This document shows, piece by piece, positions 17,627 through 26,780 of a stretch of DNA of 64,000 nucleotides (position 1 is the stretch's first letter; each line of letters begins with the position of its first letter). Under the pieces are notes generated by a model. That model searched no databases and was not told the origin of the DNA. It worked only from the letters and a program-made list of their open reading frames with translations. The position numbers were made by a program, and so were the translations under genes. This DNA is from Thalassotalea psychrophila (GTDB lineage Bacteria; Pseudomonadota; Gammaproteobacteria; Enterobacterales; Alteromonadaceae), in assembly GCF_031583595.1 (NCBI RefSeq), contig NZ_CP134145.1, positions 4,402,001 to 4,466,000 on the forward strand, written 5' to 3'.

Positions 17627-19045
17627 ATGTCTAGGTACATTCGAAGCGTTATATGCACTGTATTTCTATTAGCCAGTCTTGTGTCTGCTCCTTTTTCGTT
17701 AGCTTCGTCCAAGATTGAAAACAAACCAAATATTGTCCTAGTTTTGATGGATAATTTTGGTTATGGGGAAGTTGGGGTTTACGGTGGTGGTGTTTTACGC
17801 GGAGCTGCAACGCCGAATATTGATAGCATTGCAGCTCAAGGGTTTCAATTAACTAATTTTAATGTTGAAGCAGAATGTACACCATCACGAGCAGCTTTGA
17901 TGACCGGTCGTTATGGTATTCGTACGCGACAAAAACCAAGCGGCCCGCCTAGAGGTGTATGGTACGGAATAACCAAGTGGGAGATCACCTTGGCCGAGAT
18001 GCTGTCTGATTCTGGTTACGCGACAGGCATTTTTGGTAAATGGCACTTGGGCGACACTAAAGGGCGTTACCCTACGGATCAGGGTTTTGATGAATGGTAC
18101 GGTATTCCGAGATCATCTGACCGAGCATTCTGGCCAGATAGCACTAGCTTTGCGCCTGGTAGTCACCCAAAGGCGGTATTCACTTATGTTATGTCGGCAA
18201 AGCGCGGCGAACAACCCAAACCACTCGATGTGTACAACCGCGCCAAGCGTACAACTATCGATGGCGAAATCACAGATATGGCCATCGACTTCATCAAGCG
18301 TAAAGCTAAAGCCAAGCAGCCTTTTTTTGCCTATATCCCATATACACAAACCCATGAACCTGTAGACCCTCACCCAGACTTTAAAGGTAAGACTGGCAAT
18401 GGAAAATTTGCTGACGTTCTGGCGCAAACAGATGCCTATGTTGGCAAACTGCTAGCAACAGTTGATGAGCTAAAGTTAAAAAATACCATCTTTATCTTTA
18501 CGTCTGACAATGGCCGCGAAGGTGTGCCGAGGTCGTTTGGTTTTACTGGCCCTTGGCGCGGTAGTATGTTTTCTCCTTATGAAGGCTCTTTACGTGTGCC
18601 ATTTTTAGTCCGCTGGCCTGAAAAAATCCCCACCAAACAAGTCTCCAACGACATTGTCCACCAAATAGATTTGTTTCCTACATTGGCCAATTGGGTAGGC
18701 GCCGAACTTCCTAAAGATCGAGTCATTGATGGTGTAAACCAGTCTAATTTCTTTATGGGAAAATCGGAAAAATCGGCACGCGAGTCTATGGTTATTTATA
18801 TTGGCAACGAGCTTTTTGGAGTAAAATGGCGTAATTGGAAATTGCTTTTAAAAGAGATTGATGAACACAGTTATGCAATCAAAAAGATGGCTTATCCGAC
18901 AATCTACAATTTACTGATAGATCCAAAAGAAGAGGTACCAGAGCTCAATTATCTTTCAGATACTTGGGTAGATTTTCCGTTATACCAAGTGTTAGATGAT
19001 CACATTGAGTCGATAGAAAATGATGCTGGTGCGCCAAATCCCTAA
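17627..19045 (+). CDS. Type I sulfatase (arylsulfatase family), secreted
   Basis: A 472-residue protein with a signal peptide ending near residue 27. The sulfatase signature C-T-P-S-R-A-A-L-M-T-G-R has Cys84 as the residue converted to formylglycine. The calcium-binding start reads LVLMDNFGYGE, with Asn at the position that is usually a second Asp; this variant occurs in the family. GKWHLGD and TSDNGREG supply other metal and sulfate ligands. It hydrolyses a sulfate ester in the periplasm or outside, probably from algal polysaccharide or a sulfated small molecule. No dedicated maturation enzyme is in the window. A strong AAGGAA ribosome site is present. Confidence 0.9.
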   Translation: MSRYIRSVICTVFLLASLVSAPFSLASSKIENKPNIVLVLMDNFGYGEVGVYGGGVLRGAATPNIDSIAAQGFQLTNFNVEAECTPSRAALMTGRYGIRTRQKPSGPPRGVWYGITKWEITLAEMLSDSGYATGIFGKWHLGDTKGRYPTDQGFDEWYGIPRSSDRAFWPDSTSFAPGSHPKAVFTYVMSAKRGEQPKPLDVYNRAKRTTIDGEITDMAIDFIKRKAKAKQPFFAYIPYTQTHEPVDPHPDFKGKTGNGKFADVLAQTDAYVGKLLATVDELKLKNTIFIFTSDNGREGVPRSFGFTGPWRGSMFSPYEGSLRVPFLVRWPEKIPTKQVSNDIVHQIDLFPTLANWVGAELPKDRVIDGVNQSNFFMGKSEKSARESMVIYIGNELFGVKWRNWKLLLKEIDEHSYAIKKMAYPTIYNLLIDPKEEVPELNYLSDTWVDFPLYQVLDDHIESIENDAGAPNP

Positions 19046-19051
19046 GCGTAA

Positions 19052-20281
19052 TTAAGACCTTGGTGTAGGTACTTCAGTCGCGATTTTTTGCCAAAGTGTA
19101 TTTAAACACTTCATCATTAAGTCGCCATCTTGCACGGGATATGATCCCATACCAACAACCATTAAGTTTCGAGGTAAATCAAACCAAGCAAACTGCCCGT
19201 GAATACCTAGCATGGTAAATTGTTGTTGCTGTGGGTCTAATACCCAAAACTGATTTTTGTATTGCCCTTGTTTAAATAAGCTATCGTGATTACTTGCTTG
19301 ATAGGCTTGCTGATACTCTTTATTTGGCACCACAAACTGCTTAATAAAATCAACAGGAACGATTTGTTTACCAGCTAAATTTTTACCTTTATTGAGAATA
19401 ATAAATGCAACACGAGCGAAGTCACGCAAGCGAAGGTTAAACTGTCCTTCGGTGATTGGAAAACCCTGTGGATCGGTATTAAAGTAACCTGAAGCCTCTG
19501 CGCCAGTATGTTGGTATAATAAGCTTTCAAATATTTGGGCTAAATTTTGCTGATATACTTTTTCTAACACCATACCAAGTACGTTTGCCAAACAAGAATT
19601 ATAAACAAAACTAGTACCTGGTGTTTGGTCACGTTTGTTTAAGTTTTGTAGCGCCCAAGCTTTCGCTCCAATTGCTTGTTCACCAGGTTCTGGAGGATAA
19701 TACCCTGCAGCTCGCGCATAACTCCAATAATGAGCATTAGGATTAGTATAGTCTTCGTTGTATTCAATACCGGCTTGCATATCAAGCACATGTTGCAATG
19801 TCACCCCATGCCAGGCTTGATGTTGAGCGAATTCAGGTAAATAAGACGTTAGTTGTGCCGATGGATCTAATAAGCCCTGGCTAATTGCAATGGCAACTTG
19901 CATTGCACATAACGATTTTGTGCACGAGTGAATTACGTGGCGATCAGTATCAACCATACCGTTACGATAAGATTCATGCACTACTTCACCTTCGTGCATC
20001 ACTAATAAACCATCATTAAAAATACGGCGATTTAACAGCTGTTCGCCTGTTATCATGCGACCTTGCATTAAGGGATCATTAAATTGCATTTGCTCAACAT
20101 TCAAACGTTGTTCACTGCGTGGTAACTCAATTGTCGTTGGGCATTCTATCGCCACGGTTTTAAACAGCTTATCCATAGACAGCTGCCCAATAGCTAAATT
20201 GTCTGGCCGATCCCAGTTATGTTGGCCTATATTTAAAGACTCGTCGATAACATAACTTGGCTTGCTGGTTATGGTTTTCAT
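19052..20281 (-). CDS. Serine hydrolase, class C beta-lactamase-like family
   Basis: A 409-residue protein of the beta-lactamase/esterase superfamily. The catalytic SxxK is Ser119-Cys-Thr-Lys122, and the second motif is Tyr-x-Asn-like in FVYNSCLANVLG. Late segments such as MLGIHGQFAWFDLPRNLMVVGMGSYP match the third-motif region of 6-aminohexanoate-dimer-hydrolase-like esterases. No signal peptide is evident. It overlaps the end of the upstream membrane protein gene by four bases (ATGA), so the two are co-translated. The substrate is unknown; esterase or amidase activity is more likely than antibiotic resistance. Confidence 0.85.
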   Translation of the reverse strand: MKTITSKPSYVIDESLNIGQHNWDRPDNLAIGQLSMDKLFKTVAIECPTTIELPRSEQRLNVEQMQFNDPLMQGRMITGEQLLNRRIFNDGLLVMHEGEVVHESYRNGMVDTDRHVIHSCTKSLCAMQVAIAISQGLLDPSAQLTSYLPEFAQHQAWHGVTLQHVLDMQAGIEYNEDYTNPNAHYWSYARAAGYYPPEPGEQAIGAKAWALQNLNKRDQTPGTSFVYNSCLANVLGMVLEKVYQQNLAQIFESLLYQHTGAEASGYFNTDPQGFPITEGQFNLRLRDFARVAFIILNKGKNLAGKQIVPVDFIKQFVVPNKEYQQAYQASNHDSLFKQGQYKNQFWVLDPQQQQFTMLGIHGQFAWFDLPRNLMVVGMGSYPVQDGDLMMKCLNTLWQKIATEVPTPRS

Positions 20282-21120
20282 TCAATGCTCTCTTTATCTT
20301 CAGCATTCCATTGAAAAATGTTTAATTCTATAAACACAAACGCAACTAACCATAAAAATGCATCCCAAAAGTCAATAAAACCACCTTTTACTCCCCAATA
20401 AGCTGCAGCAACAAATAAGGTTGAATACAGCACTGCCTTTATTACTTTATGGGTAAACATACGTCGATTAGACAATTTACCTTTGAGCTGTAAGTACACT
20501 TCAATTTCAAGAATGACCACGACTAATAACCAAGTCGCTGAATTAATCACTTCAACGGTGGATAAACGATGCGCTTCGGTTAAGTGATACTGATCGGCAA
20601 TAATTTCAGTGCCATTAATTTGGTACAAAGACAGGTTGGCAAAACTTGCGCAGACTTCATTAGTTAAAGGCACATAATCATCAATGTCTCTAACGTAAGT
20701 AAAAGTGCTGCCAACTAAACTACAAACATCGTCAATAAAAAATGGACTAATGCTATGGAGCATATTGAATTTAACAATATAGCCATAAAAAGAAGATACG
20801 ATAATTAAATAACATAACGCTTGAACAGCGTTAATGCTGTACTTTACCCAACCAGTAATTTTTTCATCATCAAGCACATAAGTTTCAAGCTCGAATAACA
20901 GTAATAATACTACCCAGGCCGCAGTGTCTATAGTTGCGGTAAATGCTTCAATAACTTGTAAGCCTGATACTCCTTGGGCAAAAGTTTGAGAGCTAGCGCT
21001 ATAATCTTCAACAAAGAAAAAGTAAATATTCATCGACAGTAAAATATAAACCGAATATTTAAACAGTTGAAAAAAGCTGAGATTACTAAAAATAGTATTT
21101 TTGTTTACTGTAATTGTCAT
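20278..21120 (-). CDS. Hypothetical multi-pass membrane protein co-translated with a serine hydrolase
   Basis: A 280-residue protein with five to six hydrophobic segments (near 17-37, 60-78, 91-112, 185-205, 220-240 and 247-265) and no recognised domain. A Cys-containing loop (DDVCSLVGSTFTYVRDID and EVCASFANLSL) between segments three and four could be periplasmic. Its stop overlaps the start of the serine hydrolase gene, suggesting the two products work together, perhaps as a membrane anchor or transporter of the hydrolase product. That role is inference. Confidence 0.7.
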   Translation of the reverse strand: MTITVNKNTIFSNLSFFQLFKYSVYILLSMNIYFFFVEDYSASSQTFAQGVSGLQVIEAFTATIDTAAWVVLLLLFELETYVLDDEKITGWVKYSINAVQALCYLIIVSSFYGYIVKFNMLHSISPFFIDDVCSLVGSTFTYVRDIDDYVPLTNEVCASFANLSLYQINGTEIIADQYHLTEAHRLSTVEVINSATWLLVVVILEIEVYLQLKGKLSNRRMFTHKVIKAVLYSTLFVAAAYWGVKGGFIDFWDAFLWLVAFVFIELNIFQWNAEDKESIE

Positions 21121-21310
21121 AGTACCGATCTTTTATTTATTATTGTTTGGTTCAAAGAATTATTTAATCACCTGAGAATAACCTAAGCAACAAATAGGCT
21201 CTACTACCCTATGGTATAGGTACTGATTTTTAAATACATATTTACTAATAAAAATACTTTTCGGTCATCTTTTTTGACTTTGTGATCGTATTCAGGTTAA
21301 ACCTTGAAAG

Positions 21311-22369
21311 TCACGATTCTGCCACTAGCACAACATTATCTATTGATTCAGTTTGATAACGAGTAAATTTTTCGGTTAGAGTTTCACTGGTTTCGAGCAG
21401 GTGTTTTCCTTGCAAAAAATTGCAATTATAAAGTTTTGAATAAGATCGCTCGGCCAGATCGCAACAAAAAGTCACTATGGTATTACCCGGCCCCATTTTT
21501 GCGGCAGCAAACATAGCTCCGGCAACATTAAGGGCTGAACTGCTTCCCAATAAGATTCCATCACTATTAAGAATATGGCGTGAAATATCGATTAAGTCCT
21601 GATCAGGCAACGTAATGGCGTAGTCTATTTTGGCTTGACGAAAATTTTCGACACAGCGCATTATCCCTATTCCCTCGGTAAATGAACTGCCGTGACTTAC
21701 AAATTTTCCATCTTTTAAGTAGCTATAAAGGCCTGAGCCATCGGGATCGACAAGCCAGGTTTTTAAATTTGGATTTTGTTCTGATAAATATCGAGAATTA
21801 CCAGCTATAGTGCCCGCGGTGCCAACAACAGATACTAAGGCATCTATGTTACCTTTGGTTTGTTGCCAAATTTCGGGACCGGTATTTTCATAATGGGCCT
21901 TAGTATTGCTGATGTTTTCAAACTGATCTGCCCACCAATAATCATCATTTTCTTCACCTAGGCGTTTTGCAGTGTGGTAGAAATGATTGGGATCAGCAAA
22001 AGGACAAGCTGGCACTAATTTTAGTGTTGCCCCATAAAGCGCAATCATTTGCTCTTTTTCTTTTGCTTGGCCAGTGGGCATTACCACTAGCATTTTATAT
22101 CCCAAAGCTTTTGCTACAAGCGCTAATCCAATACCAGTATTGCCCGCAGTTCCTTCTACTATGGTCATTCCAGGCTTGAGTTTACCGCTAGCAATAGCGT
22201 CTTGCACAAGTTGCAGCGCCGCCCGATCTTTTATAGAACCACCAGGGTTTTGCTGCTCGCACTTTAATAGGACTTCACAACCGGTTAAATTAGAAATGCT
22301 ATTAATTCGTAATAAATCAGTATTACCTATTAATTGTGCTACGTCTGCGCGTATGGGGGGAGTTATCAT
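21311..22369 (-). CDS. PLP-dependent cysteine synthase family protein
   Basis: A 352-residue fold-type II PLP enzyme from the ATG at 22369. The frame is open to an ATG at 22429, but the extra 20 residues are hydrophobic and unlike the family, whose products start just before the LIGNTDLLRI motif. The PLP Lys lies in NPGGSIKDRAAL (about residue 44 of the chosen start). The substrate loop EGTAGNTGIGLA and the phosphate loop GTAGTIAG are present. It resembles O-acetylserine sulfhydrylases and cystathionine beta-synthase catalytic cores; the exact substrate is open. It is transcribed alone, with no ribosome site of note. Confidence 0.82.
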   Translation of the reverse strand: MITPPIRADVAQLIGNTDLLRINSISNLTGCEVLLKCEQQNPGGSIKDRAALQLVQDAIASGKLKPGMTIVEGTAGNTGIGLALVAKALGYKMLVVMPTGQAKEKEQMIALYGATLKLVPACPFADPNHFYHTAKRLGEENDDYWWADQFENISNTKAHYENTGPEIWQQTKGNIDALVSVVGTAGTIAGNSRYLSEQNPNLKTWLVDPDGSGLYSYLKDGKFVSHGSSFTEGIGIMRCVENFRQAKIDYAITLPDQDLIDISRHILNSDGILLGSSSALNVAGAMFAAAKMGPGNTIVTFCCDLAERSYSKLYNCNFLQGKHLLETSETLTEKFTRYQTESIDNVVLVAES

Positions 22370-22466
22370 AAACAAATGCTCTAGAGATATTATTATAATA
22401 AATACTAGATTGTGCATGTGACAAGTCAAGATGAGAATTTTGTTGTTACAAATTATCCAGAGGTAG

Positions 22467-22517
22467 AAATAACCACTAAATATTAGCCACTGGTTATTTT
22501 ATCAAATTCCAGTGGCT
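22467..22517 (-). terminator. Two mutually exclusive hairpins downstream of the acyl-CoA dehydrogenase gene
   Basis: AAATAACCA (22467-22475) pairs with TGGTTATTT (22491-22499), and AGCCACTGG (22485-22493) pairs with CCAGTGGCT (22509-22517). Both stems are 9-bp perfect and share bases 22491-22493, so only one can form at a time. They lie just after the stop of the minus-strand acyl-CoA dehydrogenase gene. T runs are short, so termination strength is uncertain. Confidence 0.5.
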
Positions 22518-22533
22518 GTTGATTTACTGTTCT

Positions 22534-24354
22534 TTAAACAAAACTTAATAAGTCTTCATCAAGTTGCATTAAGGTTTTAGGATCTGCCATCATAGTTTCT
22601 GCTAGTGACTTAGTTCTTGGTAGCATGCGTTCAAAATAGAATTCAGCAGTTTTAATTTTAGCACGGTAAAAATCTCTATTTTCAACATCGGTTGCCAATT
22701 TTTCATAAGCAGTTTGTGCCATTTGTGCCCAAAAATAGGCCATAGTGACATAGCCAGAGTACATCAAATAATCGACAGAAGCCGAGCCGATGATATCTCG
22801 GTCTTTCTTCGCTTTTAACGCTAAACGCAAAGTGTACTGTTGCCAATTTGCTGTTGCTTTACTTAGCGGCCAAATAAACCGGTTCATTGCGGCTTTATGC
22901 GGATTGCTTGATACCATAGATTTGTCTTTACAGAAGCCTAATATTTCAAAGGCAAATTGTTTAAACGATTTGCCACGGTTCAGCAATATTTTACGTGCCA
23001 ATAAATCTAAAGATTGAATACCGGTTGTACCTTCATATAAGGTTGCAATGCGAGCATCACGAACTATTTGTTCCATGCCCCATTCTTTAATATAACCATG
23101 GCCACCAAATATTTGCATACCATGATTGGCACTTTCAGAGCCTAACTCAGTTAAAAATGCTTTCAAAATTGGCGTAATAAAGCCTAAACGGTAATCTGCT
23201 TTCTTACGTTCTTTTTCCGTTTTCGCCATTTCGATATCATCGACTAATTTTGCGGTGTAATAGATCATTGCTCTACCACCTTCACTGATGGCTTTTTGCG
23301 TCATCAACATTTTACGAACATCAGGGTGAACAATAATAGGATCGGCCACTTTTTCAGGGTGTTTTTTACCCGTTAATGAGCGCATTGATAAACGCTCTTT
23401 CGCATAAATAAGTGAATTTTGGTAAGCAAGCTCAGAAGCACAAACACCTTGTAATGCCGTACCTACTCGTGCGGTATTCATAAAGGTGAACATACATTCT
23501 AAACCTTTATTTTCTGGGCCAATTAATACCCCTCTTGCGTTATCAAAATTTAATACTGCTGTAGCAGACGCTTTAATACCCATCTTTTCTTCAAGGGATC
23601 CACAAGTGACATTATTGCTAGCAAGGATATTACCTTGTTGATCAACTTGCATTTTCGGTACGATAAATAACGAAATACCTCGAGTACCTGCAGGTGCACC
23701 TGGTAAACGCGCTAAAACTATATGAATAATATTGTCGGTTAAATCATGTTCGCCTGCCGAGATAAATATTTTAGTACCAGTAATGTTAAAAGTACCGTCA
23801 CCATTATCTTCAGCTTTCGTTTTTACCTGGCCCAAATCTGTGCCACATTGAGGTTCAGTTAAGCACATAGTACCGGTCCATGTACCTTCAGTTAAACGAG
23901 TTAGATACAGCTCTTTTTGCTCAGCGCTACCATGCACCTGTATGGTATCCATTGCGCCATGGCTTAAGCCAGGGTACATAGACCAAGACCAGTTAGCGCT
24001 GCCCATCATTTCAGATTTCACCATACCTAAAGATGGCGGTAAACCTTGACCACCATGCTCAATTGGGTGTGACAAACTTTGCCAACCACCGTCAACATAC
24101 TGCTTATAAGCTTGTTTAAAACCTTTCGGCGTGGTCACAACACCATCATTAAATGTGCAACCTTCTTTATCACCGCTTTGGTTTAACGGTAGGAGTTCAT
24201 TTTCACAAAATTTAGCGCATTCGCCAAGAATGGCATCGACCAGATCAGGTGTTGCTTCAGCAAATTCCTCATGTTTTTGGTAGTGTTCGTAATATTTGAA
24301 CACATCTTCAAGTAGAAACTTTATGTCTGTAATCGGTGCTTTATAGCTTAACAT
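22534..24354 (-). CDS. Acyl-CoA dehydrogenase with C-terminal extension (FadE/DmdC-like family)
   Basis: A 606-residue flavoprotein. The order is an N-terminal extension (about 1-40), the acyl-CoA dehydrogenase N domain, the FAD-binding middle domain with MCLTEPQCGTDLG and FISAGEHD, the C-terminal helical domain with MQIFGGHGYIKEWGMEQIVRDARIATLYEGTTGIQ, and an extra C-terminal domain (about 470-606). This long form is common in marine Proteobacteria and includes 3-methylmercaptopropionyl-CoA dehydrogenase DmdC. Without the other dmd genes it is better called a general acyl-CoA dehydrogenase. The catalytic Glu is the one in YEGTTGIQ. It has its own promoter region, divergent from the DUF2970 gene. 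Confidence 0.9.
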   Translation of the reverse strand: MLSYKAPITDIKFLLEDVFKYYEHYQKHEEFAEATPDLVDAILGECAKFCENELLPLNQSGDKEGCTFNDGVVTTPKGFKQAYKQYVDGGWQSLSHPIEHGGQGLPPSLGMVKSEMMGSANWSWSMYPGLSHGAMDTIQVHGSAEQKELYLTRLTEGTWTGTMCLTEPQCGTDLGQVKTKAEDNGDGTFNITGTKIFISAGEHDLTDNIIHIVLARLPGAPAGTRGISLFIVPKMQVDQQGNILASNNVTCGSLEEKMGIKASATAVLNFDNARGVLIGPENKGLECMFTFMNTARVGTALQGVCASELAYQNSLIYAKERLSMRSLTGKKHPEKVADPIIVHPDVRKMLMTQKAISEGGRAMIYYTAKLVDDIEMAKTEKERKKADYRLGFITPILKAFLTELGSESANHGMQIFGGHGYIKEWGMEQIVRDARIATLYEGTTGIQSLDLLARKILLNRGKSFKQFAFEILGFCKDKSMVSSNPHKAAMNRFIWPLSKATANWQQYTLRLALKAKKDRDIIGSASVDYLMYSGYVTMAYFWAQMAQTAYEKLATDVENRDFYRAKIKTAEFYFERMLPRTKSLAETMMADPKTLMQLDEDLLSFV

Positions 24355-24504
24355 TGTGTAAATCCTAACCCTGTTTTTTATCTAATACTTACTAATTAAG
24401 CATCGAGTATAACAGAAAACAGAACTGGTCCAACCACTTTATTTGTTTAAATTTTACGCCACACTTGTTAATCTGCCTATTCACCGCGTAACAAAGGGTT
24501 AACA

Positions 24505-24744
24505 ATGAAGAGTAATAACGTTGAACAGAAAAAAAATCCTTGCCCTAAAAATGAAGGTGATACATCTCTAAAAGATGTTGCAGGAAGTGTCGCGGCGGCA
24601 TTTATTGGTGTGCAAAGTGAAAAAAATCGCCAGCGAGATTTTAGCAAGGGTAAATTTAGTCACTTTGTAATAGTTGGATTGATTGGCGTGGTGTTATTTG
24701 TAGGCGCGCTGGTGGCAATTGTCAGTTTGGTTTTACCGGATTAA
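24505..24744 (+). CDS. DUF2970 domain-containing small membrane protein
   Basis: A 79-residue protein with the DUF2970 pattern VAAAFIGVQSEKNRQRDFSKG followed by one C-terminal membrane helix (about 52-76). The family is widespread in Alteromonadales and Pseudomonadales and has no known function; one membrane pass with the charged N-terminus in the cytoplasm is expected. An AAGGG ribosome site precedes ATG 24505. The gene stands alone and ends at a strong bidirectional terminator. Confidence 0.8.
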   Translation: MKSNNVEQKKNPCPKNEGDTSLKDVAGSVAAAFIGVQSEKNRQRDFSKGKFSHFVIVGLIGVVLFVGALVAIVSLVLPD

Positions 24745-24748
24745 AAAT

Positions 24749-24813
24749 AGGTATTGCTACCTTTATTACCCTAACAACTTAATAAAAAGAGGGTAACTCA
24801 AGTAGCAATGCCT
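24749..24813. terminator. Bidirectional nested hairpin terminator
   Basis: The outer stem AGGTATTGCTAC / GTAGCAATGCCT (24749-24760 with 24802-24813; one G-T wobble) encloses an inner stem TTACCCT / AGGGTAA (24766-24772 with 24790-24796). A T run follows on the minus strand (ATTTTTAA) and AATTATTTTTA on the plus strand. It separates the convergent DUF2970 gene and the speB-like gene. Confidence 0.75.
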
Positions 24814-24826
24814 AATTATTTTTACT

Positions 24827-25780
24827 TTATTTCTTTGCATCTTGCTTGCGAGCAAATAAACACAACATATCTAAAGCTAAAGATGCGCCGGCTAAAGCAG
24901 TTATTGCTCCATGATCATAGGCGGGTGCAACTTCGACCACATCCATACCAATAACATTTACCCCCTCAATGCCACGTAGAATTCGTTGCACTTGATAAGT
25001 AGATAAACCGCCGATAACAGGTGTACCTGTACCTGGTGCAAAACTTGGATCTAAACAGTCGATATCAAAAGTTAAATAACAAAGGTTGTCACCAACCAGC
25101 TGCTTAATTTTAGCGGCTACTTGCTCTGCACCATTGTTATGTACCCACTGATTATCTAATACGTTAAAACCGAGAGTATCTTCAATCGATGTACGTTGAC
25201 CTATTTGTACAGATTTAGTCGGGTCAATAATACCGTCTTTTACCGCATGATAAAACATGGTGCCGTGCTCAATTTTTCCAGCTCGATCATTCCAGGTATC
25301 GTAATGTGCATCAAAATGAATAAGTGATAAACCTTTACCATATTTTTTCGCATAAGCTTTTAAAATTGGATAAGTGACAAAGTGATCACCACCTAAGGTT
25401 AATGTTGCACAGTCGTTAGCTATTATATTGCTGATGTGAGTTTCAATTTCAGCAGGAATTCCTTCAGGTATACTGCTATCAATGCCACAGTCGCCATAAT
25501 CAACCACGGCAAGTTCTTCAAATGGATCAAATCCCCAATGCGGTACTGTGCCCCAATTAATGGCCGATGACTGTTCACGAATAGCTCGCGGGCCAAAGCG
25601 TGCACCTGGGCGGTTAGTACAGGCTAAATCATAAGGAATACCCGTTACCGCAACATCAGCATGGGTTAAATCTCGGCTATATTTTCGTCTAACAAAACTT
25701 AATACACCCGAGTAGCTTGGTTCTATGTCGGTACCTAATAACTCTTCCCTAGTTATGGCAAAATCAGTAGCTCTAGTCAT
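24827..25780 (-). CDS. speB: Agmatinase (ureohydrolase family)
   Basis: A 317-residue arginase/agmatinase-family enzyme. The binuclear manganese ligands are visible: GGDHFVTYP (about 122-130), HFDAHYDTWND and FDIDCLDPSFAPGTG. Length and the PGARFGPRAIRE segment fit agmatinase, which splits agmatine into putrescine and urea. It is the last gene of a four-gene minus-strand operon (aminotransferase, aldehyde dehydrogenase, a second ureohydrolase, this gene). Having two different ureohydrolases in tandem suggests one acts on agmatine and the other on 4-guanidinobutyrate. Confidence 0.88.
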   Translation of the reverse strand: MTRATDFAITREELLGTDIEPSYSGVLSFVRRKYSRDLTHADVAVTGIPYDLACTNRPGARFGPRAIREQSSAINWGTVPHWGFDPFEELAVVDYGDCGIDSSIPEGIPAEIETHISNIIANDCATLTLGGDHFVTYPILKAYAKKYGKGLSLIHFDAHYDTWNDRAGKIEHGTMFYHAVKDGIIDPTKSVQIGQRTSIEDTLGFNVLDNQWVHNNGAEQVAAKIKQLVGDNLCYLTFDIDCLDPSFAPGTGTPVIGGLSTYQVQRILRGIEGVNVIGMDVVEVAPAYDHGAITALAGASLALDMLCLFARKQDAKK

Positions 25781-25813
25781 GTTTAACCTTATTTAAAATA
25801 CTCAGGGATGTGT

Positions 25814-26770
25814 TTAACGACGAATACAGCCAGGAAAGCTACATAACATTTCAAAAATTAAGTTTGCAGCTAATAATGAAGTATTACCAGACGTATCGTA
25901 TGGTGGAGAAACCTCTACCAGATCGGCACCAATAAGGTTAGTACCATACATGCCTCGTATAATTTCTAACGCTTGTGGCGAGGTTAATCCTGCAGGTTCT
26001 GGTGTGCCCGTTCCAGGGGCAAAAGCAGGGTCAATACCATCAATATCAAAGGTTAAATAGGTTGGCATTTCGCTGCCAATTAATTCTCGTACTTCGTTCA
26101 TTAATGGCGTTAAAGATTTTAACCAGCACTCTTCAGCCTGCACAACTCGCACACCTTGATCAATTGCCCACTGAAAATCTTCAGAGCTATAGCCGGTGGC
26201 ACGTTGTCCTATCTGCACCATTTTTTTAGGGTCAATCAGACCTTCTTCAATAGCACGTCTAAAAATAGTACCGTGACATTCTTTTTCGCCAAACATACTG
26301 TCATTGATATCGGCATGAGCATCTATGTGCACTAAGGCCATAGTGCCATGCTTTTTAAATAATGCCCTCAATATAGGCAAGCTAATAGTATGGTCACCAC
26401 CAACAGTTACTGGCTTAATGTTATGTGCCATTATGTTGTCATAATGGGCTTCAATAATTTTAATTGAATCGGCTAAATTAAAGGTGTTGATGGCAGCATC
26501 ACCAATATCAGCGATTTGAAAACTGTCAAATGGCGCGGCTTTGGTATACATACCATAAGGGCGTACTAATACAGACTCATTGCGTACAGAGCGTGGGCCA
26601 AAACGAGTGCCACTGCGATTACTAGCACCAATATCTAATGGCACTCCAACAATACCAATGTCGATTTCGTCAGTTGCTTCACTACTTGGCAGTCGAAACA
26701 TTGTGCCTGGGCCAGCAAAACGTGGCATTTCATTACCACCAAGAGGTTGATTAAATGTATGTTCTGTCAT
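25814..26770 (-). CDS. Ureohydrolase, guanidinobutyrase-like (GbuA type)
   Basis: A 318-residue arginase-family enzyme with the metal motifs GGDHTISLP, HIDAHADIND and FDIDGIDPAFAPGTGTPEPAG. Its N-terminus (NQPLGGNEMPRFAGPGTMFRLP) and the middle RSGTRFGPRSVR and DAAINTFNL segments recall Pseudomonas guanidinobutyrase GbuA and guanidinopropionase GpuA more than SpeB. It would release urea from 4-guanidinobutyrate to give GABA. It is clearly a different subfamily from the neighbouring ureohydrolase 33 bases downstream, so this is not a recent tandem duplication. The exact guanidino substrate is inferred, not shown. Confidence 0.8.
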   Translation of the reverse strand: MTEHTFNQPLGGNEMPRFAGPGTMFRLPSSEATDEIDIGIVGVPLDIGASNRSGTRFGPRSVRNESVLVRPYGMYTKAAPFDSFQIADIGDAAINTFNLADSIKIIEAHYDNIMAHNIKPVTVGGDHTISLPILRALFKKHGTMALVHIDAHADINDSMFGEKECHGTIFRRAIEEGLIDPKKMVQIGQRATGYSSEDFQWAIDQGVRVVQAEECWLKSLTPLMNEVRELIGSEMPTYLTFDIDGIDPAFAPGTGTPEPAGLTSPQALEIIRGMYGTNLIGADLVEVSPPYDTSGNTSLLAANLIFEMLCSFPGCIRR

Positions 26771-26780
26771 GTTCTTTACC

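Noticed and set aside
19052..20281. Antibiotic-resistance beta-lactamase
   Set aside because: SxxK and YxN-like motifs are present, but no signal peptide is visible and the overall pattern matches esterase/dimer-hydrolase relatives rather than AmpC.
22370..22429. Upstream ATG and hydrophobic leader for the cysteine-synthase-like protein
   Set aside because: Cysteine-synthase-family enzymes are cytoplasmic; the 20 extra residues look like translated promoter DNA, and ATG 22369 fits the family start.
24827..26770. Tandem duplication of speB
   Set aside because: The two ureohydrolases differ throughout, including the N-terminus and substrate loop, and fit separate subfamilies.
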